Shown here one piece after another: positions 14,155 to 20,574 of a stretch of 20,574 nucleotides of DNA; position 1 is the first letter of the stretch, and each line of letters begins with the position of its first letter. Position numbers and translations under genes: made by a program. This DNA is from an uncultured bacterium (GTDB lineage: Bacteria; Bacillota; Clostridia; Oscillospirales; Acutalibacteraceae): the NCBI GenBank assembly GCA_934875675.1, contig CAKXIK010000044.1, positions 1-20,574 of the forward strand, given 5' to 3'. Under the pieces are notes generated by a model, which made no database searches, had not been told where the DNA came from, and was given only the letters and a program-made list of their open reading frames with translations.

Positions 14155-16263
14155 TTATTTGAACCGCAAGCTATTTTGATACATTTGAAGTCCTTTTTGC
14201 GAAATTTTTGTTGCCTTGATTTTCCATTCCAAGTGGGCTCGGTCGGTAATGTATTCCATACTTGGTTCCCAGCCAAGCCGAGAATCTTTTTCTACCAACG
14301 GTATGGTGTTAGATGCATTTATAATCTCATCTTCTGCGATTTGATCTAAGGAAGAGATAATCTGACGGATCTCCTCGGGTGTTTCTGCAGCATCCAATTT
14401 GGTCTTCAGAAGATACCATTGTTTTGTGTGACGCGCAGTCACGCAACAATTCTTCAAAAAGAGTCCCATATTGGACAATCGAATCGCATTTTCTTTGCGC
14501 CAACCACTCAATTGCTTTGAAATCTCATCAAATTGAATCGCACCTTCCTCAAAATTTTCAATCATCCTGGCCAATCGCTCAATCTCGGTTGGAAAACGAA
14601 GGTTGCCCAATGGGGCACGCCCGCAATCATTGGGTCTGTAATTTACATTGCAGATCTTGCTTCCCCACAGAGCCTCTTCTTCGGAAGGAATCGCCGGACC
14701 CCCGTGCAAAAACAGAGGATAACTTGGGCCTACCCGGAATGGTCCATATTGGTCCTCGTTGGTGCAAGGATATAACTCAAATGCATCATTAAAACATTTC
14801 CACGCAGAGAGTGCCTGATCAAGCTGCTCAGATGTAAAGTCGCGCCGAACTATTTTAGTAAACTCGTTTTCCAGGTCACAGTCTGGAACGGTATATGCGA
14901 TTTGTGTAAGCTCACTAATAACAGATGGCCATAAACCGTAATGATGACATTCCATTGTACCGCACAGATTCCATTCCTGATGTGCTTTTTGAACAGCCTT
15001 TAAGCGTTTGATCCAAAGCCATGGGGCAGGCTCATAAGGAATAATACCTACATCCCATGTAAGGCCACCGGTATTAGTCATCGAGTAAAGGCGGATTCCT
15101 TGTTTTTTGGCCTCAGCTGCTTCTGAGGAAAAATATCCTCCCGGGCCTTCGAAGGCTAACGTATAGTCGACACAATTAAATGTGTAATTTTCTTTGGTGA
15201 CCGTTTCAAACATTTCAAAGGTTGCCAACAGTGTAATGTCTTTAGGAATATTGCGAATCAGTGCAAGGCGATATTCTTCTTGAACATAACCCCAGTTGTA
15301 GGTCCAGAAAATGATGTCTGCACTGGGATTGTGCCGATGTACGGTGTCACGCACTAATGTAAGCCATTGAGGATAATCTTCGCAAGGCCACCATCCGGGT
15401 GATGGTTTTTCATCAGGCAGCCCGTCGGGATTGGGTTGTGTATACATTCGTCCGGTTGTATGTGGGTCGCGGCTGGGGAATTCCACAGATTCTCCAACCA
15501 GCACAATGCCTTTTAATCGGGGACTTTTTTCAAAAACGGTGCCGTAAATTTCCTCATAATAATCATTGGCACGGGGATCGTCCGGATGCATATCGCTGCA
15601 GAGATAACTGTAGGCGTATACATCCATTCCATAGCGTGAAGCACGATCAATCAGCTCATTAAAATCCAGAAATCCAAGCGGAGTGTGGTTAGCAGATTTG
15701 GTGAACACTAAAAGCGTATCAATTCCAAGATGAGCCAACCGGGCAAGATAGGGATCGGGAAACATATCTAATCCATATCCGGAATGCGTCATTCTTGGTG
15801 TAAAAATCGGAGTATTGCAAAATTCTCCCAGAGATACAATGGGTGCGCAAATAAGGTTCATCTGGGATTCTAACCAATACCAACCGTGTGCAGTGCCCCG
15901 GCCATTATTACCGATGATTAGGATATAATCTGTTATTTCAATACGGTAACTTCCCGTAGGGGGTACCAAATCATTTTGAGCCTTAACCGTAAATACGATT
16001 TGTTTAGAAAATTTTGTTTTCTGCAGTTTGTTGTGAGGCAATATCTGAAGAGGTAAAAACACTCCCATAGAAACTTTGAAATAATCTTGCGCATCCTGTG
16101 CAGCGGTCAGAATGGCGGGTTCGTCATCTTCATACACTAAAATGCGCCAACTGTCATCAATCTTAATTTGATCTGCTTGCGGGGTAACTGACGTGTCATT
16201 TCGGTTAGGTAAGTGAATTTGTTGCAATTCCTTCCGAAAGGAATAGGGTACGACTGCGGACAT
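14155..16263 (-). CDS. predicted TIM-barrel glycoside hydrolase, family uncertain
   Basis: The product is 702 aa. Residues about 38-135 form the small beta/alpha domain found in front of GH20, GH67 and GH84 barrels: ILVYEDDEPAILTAAQDAQD, then YRIEITDYILIIGNNGRG and HGWYWLESQM. A TIM barrel follows (about 155-440), with beta-strand-like DTLLVF, GMDVYAYSYL, GIVLVGES, DIIFWTYNWG and ITLLATFEMFE. Candidate catalytic acids are Glu258/Glu261 (VGESVEF) and those in FEMFE (about 350). The rest is mostly helical. There is no signal peptide, so it acts inside the cell on an imported glycoside. ATG 16263 has GGGGGA 8 bases upstream; longer in-frame starts run into the terminator. I cannot assign a CAZy family from sequence alone. 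Confidence 0.75.
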   Translation of the reverse strand: MSAVVPYSFRKELQQIHLPNRNDTSVTPQADQIKIDDSWRILVYEDDEPAILTAAQDAQDYFKVSMGVFLPLQILPHNKLQKTKFSKQIVFTVKAQNDLVPPTGSYRIEITDYILIIGNNGRGTAHGWYWLESQMNLICAPIVSLGEFCNTPIFTPRMTHSGYGLDMFPDPYLARLAHLGIDTLLVFTKSANHTPLGFLDFNELIDRASRYGMDVYAYSYLCSDMHPDDPRANDYYEEIYGTVFEKSPRLKGIVLVGESVEFPSRDPHTTGRMYTQPNPDGLPDEKPSPGWWPCEDYPQWLTLVRDTVHRHNPSADIIFWTYNWGYVQEEYRLALIRNIPKDITLLATFEMFETVTKENYTFNCVDYTLAFEGPGGYFSSEAAEAKKQGIRLYSMTNTGGLTWDVGIIPYEPAPWLWIKRLKAVQKAHQEWNLCGTMECHHYGLWPSVISELTQIAYTVPDCDLENEFTKIVRRDFTSEQLDQALSAWKCFNDAFELYPCTNEDQYGPFRVGPSYPLFLHGGPAIPSEEEALWGSKICNVNYRPNDCGRAPLGNLRFPTEIERLARMIENFEEGAIQFDEISKQLSGWRKENAIRLSNMGLFLKNCCVTARHTKQWYLLKTKLDAAETPEEIRQIISSLDQIAEDEIINASNTIPLVEKDSRLGWEPSMEYITDRAHLEWKIKATKISQKGLQMYQNSLRFK

Positions 16264-16325
16264 CTCAACTTCCCCCTTTGTAATCTGAATAGTTGTACGA
16301 TTAGTGCGGATGTTTTTTATTGAAG

Positions 16326-16353
16326 AAAAAGGCGAGGGTATATGATCCTCGCC
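16326..16353 (-). terminator. terminator/attenuator after the solute-binding protein gene
   Basis: On the - strand GGCGAGG pairs with CCTCGCC (16353-16347 and 16337-16331) around a 9-base loop, followed by TTTTTC. It sits between the solute-binding protein and the glycosidase genes and probably lets only part of the transcripts continue, keeping the binding protein more abundant. Confidence 0.8.
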
Positions 16354-16372
16354 CTTTGCCCCAAACGTATTT

Positions 16373-18079
16373 TTACTTAAAGGTACGGTCGTAAGCAGTT
16401 TGATACAGTTCAATTGCGCGTTGCAGACCGATATTATCCAGTTCCTTTAGATAGCCGTCCCAGTCATTATCAAGATCCATTTCACCACGCACAAACTTAG
16501 TCATGCTCTCTCTATAGTAACTGGTCAAATTCGTAATCAATTCACTGCTTTCCTCAGCTTCCTGCGGGCTAAAGGAAAGTGTTGGAAGTGTTTTGTCCAC
16601 AGAAACAGGTTCGGAAAGATTTACAGAAGAGTCATACAGAACCTTTTCCAGATTATAGCCTCCCGTGTTCTCAAAAGCTCCCATTGTTTTCCAGTCTGCC
16701 TTCATGTTGATGAGAAAATTTTCATACCAGTGATTATTGAGCTTATCTCCCCAGGTGAATAGTTGCTTGTAATATGCCTTTTCGCCGCTGAAGCCGACAT
16801 CCCCGTCTTTGGCTTTTTCCCAAGCGCCGGTTTCTCCCTCGGTGCCGTACCACAGATTCATCCATTCGTAATCGTCATTTTTGAGATTTGCGGCAATATC
16901 GGTTGCCATACAGTCAGCCCAACGAAAAGCGATTTCAGGAATTTTGCAGTAAGAGGTGATGACAAAGAAAGGAGTGGGGTTATACAAGTCAAGCGGAGAT
17001 TGTTGCACACCGTCCGGCCCCTTCAGAGGAGCAACAGAAACGTAGTTAAATGCTTCCTCAGAAGAGGTATCCACAAACTGAGGAGAAATGGATGCTGCCA
17101 CAGAACCAATCCGTGTGCCCTTGGGATCGGAGGAAAGCGCCAATACTTGCTCGGACGTCATTGTAAAACATTCAGGGTCAAGTAAACCTTCGTCATATAA
17201 TTTTTTATTAAAGCGAAGTCCTTCACGCCAACCATCCTGCACATAGCTTGCAGTGACTTTTCCGTCTTCCAGGTAGAATTTTTCACCTGTAAAGGGAGAA
17301 TACACAAAGGAGTTCATCACAAATGAATCAATGGTGCTTGCACCGCCATCCGTAAAGCAAAGATATGGAATCTCGTCACTTGCATCACCATTACCGTTAG
17401 CATCCTTCTCTTTAAAAGCTTCCAAAACGTTATAGAATTCATCAATGGTGGTGGGAGTCTTCATGTCAACATTTTCGAGCCACTTCGTATTCATCCACAA
17501 ACGCTGCTGATGACGCATATGAGTGGTTTCCCAATATTTAGGTAGAAAATAGATGTTGCCGTCAAAAGCAGTCATCTGCTTCTGCAGTTTGTCGTTATAG
17601 GCGAACAGATCTTTGTAATTGACGGAATACTGATCCAGATAACTGTTGAGCGGGAGCAGCACACCATCAGAACCGTATTTTTCCACTTGCGCGCGTCCCA
17701 TATCAGTCAAGAAAACATCAGGCATATCCTTTTCAGCATTTGCAGCAAGCAGAAGATTGATCCTTGTCGCAGCATCAGAAGCGGAAACCAACATCCAGTC
17801 CACAGTAATGTTGGTCTTTTGCTCTAACCACTTGGTTGCTTCATTATCTACCATGTCAGTAATATACGAGGCAGGTGCATAAAAAACCTTGAGAGTTACT
17901 TTTTCTTTTGTGATTGGAAATTCGCCCGGCGCAGTCATATTACTGACTTCGCCGCTGGATTCAGCCTTGGAAGCGGTTGATGGGGTTGCATTGCTCGAAG
18001 TGCCTTTGTTAGCGCATCCGGCTAACAGAGAAAAGGCCAGTACGACAGCGAGGGAAATGCTGAGCCAACGTGCTTTCAT
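16373..18079 (-). CDS. ABC transporter solute-binding lipoprotein (LplA/LipO-like, family 1)
   Basis: The product is 568 aa. A signal peptide (MKARWLSISLAVVLAFSLLA) ends at the lipobox LLAGC, so Cys22 should be lipidated and the protein anchored on the outer face of the membrane. A Ser/Thr/Ala-rich linker precedes the two-lobed binding domain (from about 60), with the FFVITSYCKIPEIAFRWADCM hinge-like region and the KEKDANGNGDASDEIPY segment typical of long LplA-like binding proteins. These collect oligosaccharides for CUT1 importers. ATG 18079 has GAGAGGAAGGA upstream; an in-frame ATG 18 bases earlier has none. It follows two permease genes. Confidence 0.92.
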   Translation of the reverse strand: MKARWLSISLAVVLAFSLLAGCANKGTSSNATPSTASKAESSGEVSNMTAPGEFPITKEKVTLKVFYAPASYITDMVDNEATKWLEQKTNITVDWMLVSASDAATRINLLLAANAEKDMPDVFLTDMGRAQVEKYGSDGVLLPLNSYLDQYSVNYKDLFAYNDKLQKQMTAFDGNIYFLPKYWETTHMRHQQRLWMNTKWLENVDMKTPTTIDEFYNVLEAFKEKDANGNGDASDEIPYLCFTDGGASTIDSFVMNSFVYSPFTGEKFYLEDGKVTASYVQDGWREGLRFNKKLYDEGLLDPECFTMTSEQVLALSSDPKGTRIGSVAASISPQFVDTSSEEAFNYVSVAPLKGPDGVQQSPLDLYNPTPFFVITSYCKIPEIAFRWADCMATDIAANLKNDDYEWMNLWYGTEGETGAWEKAKDGDVGFSGEKAYYKQLFTWGDKLNNHWYENFLINMKADWKTMGAFENTGGYNLEKVLYDSSVNLSEPVSVDKTLPTLSFSPQEAEESSELITNLTSYYRESMTKFVRGEMDLDNDWDGYLKELDNIGLQRAIELYQTAYDRTFK

Positions 18080-18135
18080 GAAAATCCTTCCTCTCAAATA
18101 GAAATATTATTCCTAAAAAAGTTGATTGTGTAAGC

Positions 18136-18173
18136 GAAGACACTTTGATTGAAAAACAACCATCAAGTGCTTC
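18136..18173 (-). other. long imperfect hairpin between permease and binding-protein genes
   Basis: GAAG, CACTT and GGTTG blocks on one side pair with CAATC, AAGTG and CTTC on the other around a TTTTT loop, about 15 bp with small bulges. No T-run follows directly. Such structures commonly protect the 5' end of abundant binding-protein messages after processing; that role here is inference. Confidence 0.5.
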
Positions 18174-18181
18174 TACAAAAA

Positions 18182-19087
18182 TCAGCCTTTAATAGAACCA
18201 ATCATAACACCCTTGACAAAGTACTTTTGAATAAACGGATAAACGCAGAGCACGGGAACGCTGGCAACTACAATTAAGGAATATTTCAGTAGCGCATAAA
18301 GACTTTGCTTGACGGCAATATCCTTTACATCAACTGTCCCTTGGGCCAGTACACTGGCGTCAATTTTGTTCTGGACCAGAATTTCACGAAGAACCATTTG
18401 TAACGGATAAAGAGCTTTGTCATTTAAGTAAATTAATGCATTAAAATAGGAATTCCAAACACCAACGCCGTAGAAGAGAGCAACTACAGCGATAATTGCT
18501 TTTGAAAGAGGGAGTACAAAGCTGATAAAAAATCTGAAGTCACTGCAACCGTCAATTTGTGTTGCTTCCATCAGTTCAACCGGAATATTGGAGCGAATAA
18601 ACGTTCTTGCCAGAATAATATTGTACACAGATAAGGCTCCGGGCAAAATCATCGACCACCGTGTATTGATCAATCCAAGTTGATTGACTAACAGATATCC
18701 AGGAATCAAGCCGCCTCCAAAAAACATGGTGAAAGTAAAAAGCATCATGCAGACGTTTCCTGGTTTGAAATCACGGCGTGAAAGTGGATAGGCAGCCAAC
18801 AGGGTTAATAATGTGCTCAGGAATGTTCCGACAATGGTATAATAAATCGTATTTGCATACCCTGTCCAAACCGATTTATCTTTAAAAATGGTGGTATAAC
18901 CCATCAAAGAAAAATCAACTGGCCACAGATACACTCTCCCGCTCGTTACAGCCCGCGGATCACTGAATGATGAGGCCAACATATTCAGCAGAGGATATGC
19001 AACAATAATCAGTGCCAAAATAAGAATGATATAATTCACGGTAAAAAATACTCGGTCGCCAACAGATTGTCTTACTGAATGTTTCAA
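18182..19087 (-). CDS. carbohydrate ABC transporter permease (LplC/YtcP-like)
   Basis: The product is 301 aa with six predicted membrane spans. The EAA loop that contacts the ATPase is at about 174-193 (EATQIDG, then FVLPLSKA). The N-terminal FFTVNYIILILALIIVAYPLL and the MFFGGGLIPGYLL segment are hallmarks of the LplC branch of CUT1 permeases. The start is TTG at 19087 with GGGGGG 7 bases upstream; no better ATG is available. It lies 35 bases downstream of the first permease. No ATP-binding subunit is nearby, so the shared MsmX-type ATPase probably energises it. Confidence 0.92.
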   Translation of the reverse strand: MKHSVRQSVGDRVFFTVNYIILILALIIVAYPLLNMLASSFSDPRAVTSGRVYLWPVDFSLMGYTTIFKDKSVWTGYANTIYYTIVGTFLSTLLTLLAAYPLSRRDFKPGNVCMMLFTFTMFFGGGLIPGYLLVNQLGLINTRWSMILPGALSVYNIILARTFIRSNIPVELMEATQIDGCSDFRFFISFVLPLSKAIIAVVALFYGVGVWNSYFNALIYLNDKALYPLQMVLREILVQNKIDASVLAQGTVDVKDIAVKQSLYALLKYSLIVVASVPVLCVYPFIQKYFVKGVMIGSIKG

Positions 19088-19122
19088 AAAATTTCCCCCC
19101 TACACATAATGAACGTCAGCAG

Positions 19123-20079
19123 CTACCACAGACTTGTTTCGCTCAATCGCTTGGAAAGACTGTTTACCACAATAAGAATTATAAAATTAATGACTGAATT
19201 AAATAAGCCTACTGCGGTGCTGTAAGAATAATTCGGCATTGATGCTACCAGGCCGGTTTTATAGATGTAGGTTGAAATTACTTCCGAGAATTCAAGGTTA
19301 GTTGTGTTTTGCATAAGAAGAATTTTTTCGTATCCGACATTCAGTAAGGAGCCAGCATTCATAATCAGAACAATTACAATTGTGGGTAAGATGCCGGGCA
19401 AATCGACATGCCAAATGCGTTTGAGTCTGGAAGCGCCGTCCACTATGGCCGCTTCGTGCAAGCCGGGGTCGATGCCGGAAAGTGCGGCAATATAGATTAC
19501 AGCACTCCATCCCGTGGTTTGCCATATACCGGACCAAACGTAAATTGAACTGAACATGGTTCCTTCACTCATGAAGAGAATTTCTTTTCCCCCCAAGTTT
19601 CGAATCAAATTATTAATCATGCCGTATTTTGGGGAGAGAATCTGCATTAGCATACCGACAAGGACTACTGTGGAAATAAAATAAGGTGCATATGTAACGG
19701 TTTGCACAACTTTCTTAAATTTTTCAGCCTGACAGCAGTTTAGTGACAGTGCCAGAATAATTGGAATTGGAAATCCTGCCGCAAGAGTGTACAGGCTGAT
19801 TAATACTGTGTTGCGCAATACGCGCTCGAACTGGTAAGATTCAAAAAATTTAGTGAAATGTTTCAGTCCCACCCAAGGGCTTCCCCACATGCCTAAACTG
19901 GCGTTATAGTCCTTAAATGCAATCTGCAAACCGTATAACGGTACATAGGAAAATAAAAGTAAAAAACCCATTGGAATCAACAGCATAAGACATAGCTGCC
20001 ATTTGTTTCGCAGGAAGAGGACAAATTTGCCCGAAGCGGATCGGGATAGAAGCCGCGCTGGTTTTGAACCTGTCTCCAT
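19123..20079 (-). CDS. carbohydrate ABC transporter permease (LplB-like)
   Basis: The product is 318 aa with six predicted spans. The EAA loop is at about 209-228 (EAAIVDGASRLKR, then VDLPGILPT). The start region WQLCLMLLIPMGFLLLFSYVPLYG is typical of LplB. ATG 20079 has AAGAGG 7 bases upstream; an ATG at 20133 would add 18 unmatched residues. It is the first gene of the minus-strand operon. With the second permease and the lipoprotein it forms a membrane complex that imports a sugar or oligosaccharide. Confidence 0.92.
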   Translation of the reverse strand: METGSKPARLLSRSASGKFVLFLRNKWQLCLMLLIPMGFLLLFSYVPLYGLQIAFKDYNASLGMWGSPWVGLKHFTKFFESYQFERVLRNTVLISLYTLAAGFPIPIILALSLNCCQAEKFKKVVQTVTYAPYFISTVVLVGMLMQILSPKYGMINNLIRNLGGKEILFMSEGTMFSSIYVWSGIWQTTGWSAVIYIAALSGIDPGLHEAAIVDGASRLKRIWHVDLPGILPTIVIVLIMNAGSLLNVGYEKILLMQNTTNLEFSEVISTYIYKTGLVASMPNYSYSTAVGLFNSVINFIILIVVNSLSKRLSETSLW

Positions 20080-20163
20080 AAAATGACCTCTTTTCTTTAA
20101 GAACACTGGTTTTAATGCATTTCTGGAAATCAAAATTTTTGTAAAGATTTTAAAATTGTGAAC

Positions 20164-20181
20164 TGTAATAACGTTTTTACA
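20164..20181. promoter_or_regulatory. 18-bp CG-centred operator at the operon start
   Basis: TGTAATAACGTTTTTACA is palindromic except for one base pair and centred on CG, the form typical of LacI-family operators. It begins 6 bases downstream of the -10 element and covers the expected start of transcription, so binding would repress. It is longer than the 14-base catabolite-response (cre) core and differs from it. Confidence 0.65.
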
Positions 20182-20186
20182 AGGCG

Positions 20187-20215
20187 ATTATAGACTGTAT
20201 TTTTTTATATGTCAA
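20187..20215 (-). promoter_or_regulatory. consensus promoter of the importer operon
   Basis: On the - strand TTGACA (20215-20210), exactly 17 bases, and TATAAT (20192-20187) match the sigma-A consensus perfectly. It is 108 bases upstream of the first permease start. Such a strong promoter usually needs a repressor, consistent with the adjacent palindrome. Confidence 0.9.
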
Positions 20216-20574
20216 GTACTTTTAATAAAATTTAAACAAAAAATTTGAAAAAATATTTCCTTATTTTTTCAATTTTAAAAAACGACAATAAAACACATAA
20301 AAAATGCTCCATTAAGAGTCTTAATAATTACTTTTGGATCATTAATATGTTGAAATCTTTATAAAATGAGTGTATATCATCGAAAAATGTAAAATCGTTA
20401 TTATTTAGTAAGATTAAACGATTTAAAACAGCAATTAATATCATAAAAAATTTAAAAATAATTAAAGTATAAAAATATTTTCATATAAATTATTCATATT
20501 GTATGTGTTAAAATGATGTGACCCAAAAAGAGAGGAAGCCTCCCGCGAGATATGGTATAATGAGTTCACCACAA
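20216..20574. other. AT-rich intergenic region
   Basis: About 360 bases with no recognisable gene on either strand. It is much richer in A and T than the rest of the window. It holds two symmetric elements: ATTAAGAGTCTTAAT (20311-20325) and AAATCGTT/AACGATTT arms (20392-20399, 20417-20424). These may be regulator sites for the minus-strand operon or for the unseen gene to the right. Confidence 0.6.
20553..20561 (+). promoter_or_regulatory. extended -10 promoter pointing out of the window
   Basis: TGGTATAAT is an extended -10 element (TGn-TATAAT) with no good -35 upstream. It probably drives a gene that starts beyond the right edge. Confidence 0.45.

Noticed and set aside
20164..20181. Catabolite-response (cre) site
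   Set aside because: The palindrome is 18 bases with spacing around the CG that does not match the 14-base cre core; a LacI-family operator of another specificity fits better.
1..20574. CRISPR arrays, tRNA or rRNA genes
   Set aside because: No regularly spaced repeats, cloverleaf-like segments or rRNA-like sequence were seen on either strand.

Overview
The window looks like chromosomal DNA from an anaerobic, low-to-mid GC Gram-positive bacterium of the Clostridia (Oscillospiraceae-like is my guess). Supporting this are strong GGAGG-type ribosome sites, several TTG/GTG starts, an oxygen-sensitive class III ribonucleotide reductase with its radical-SAM activase, a DegV protein, and an LplABC-type sugar ABC importer without its own ATPase. 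There are 17 protein-coding genes I would keep, one broken mobile-element relic, and several clear promoters, operators and terminators.

Left part (1-9490). A degV gene points left and diverges from a TetR-type regulator gene, which is followed 16 bases later by an SsfX3-like SGNH esterase. Next on the + strand come a beta-CASP metallo-beta-lactamase RNA nuclease, a RimJ/RimL-type N-acetyltransferase, the NrdG-type activase, and NrdD. NrdD carries an ATP-cone at its N-terminus and a fused CPNC redoxin at its C-terminus. Its promoter has two NrdR-box-like sequences 32 bases apart directly upstream of a TTGACG/TACAAT promoter. A perfect 18-bp terminator closes this unit. A 68-aa orphan gene with its own terminator follows.

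Junction (about 9497-9908). This holds the 3' end of a group II intron: a twice-frameshifted C-terminus of the intron-encoded protein, followed by a foldable domain V.

Right part (9938-20215, all on the - strand). Read in transcription order this is a probable catabolic operon: two LplB/LplC-like permeases, a lipoprotein solute-binding protein, a TIM-barrel glycosidase of unclear family, a creatinase-like M24 protein lacking the metal ligands, an ASRT-fold (sensory rhodopsin transducer-like) small protein, a creatininase-family hydrolase, a DUF4432 aldose-epimerase-like protein, and a YgjV-family membrane protein. A perfect consensus promoter (TTGACA, 17 bp, TATAAT) precedes it, with an 18-bp CG-centred palindrome over the expected transcription start. 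The likely logic is import of a glycoside, its hydrolysis, and conversion of a released unusual sugar or amide-containing product. The substrate is not identifiable from the sequence. This creatinase-like/ASRT/creatininase-like/DUF4432 set is the best candidate for an undescribed pathway.

The right end (20216-20574) is very AT-rich and apparently non-coding, ending in an extended -10 promoter element that points out of the window.
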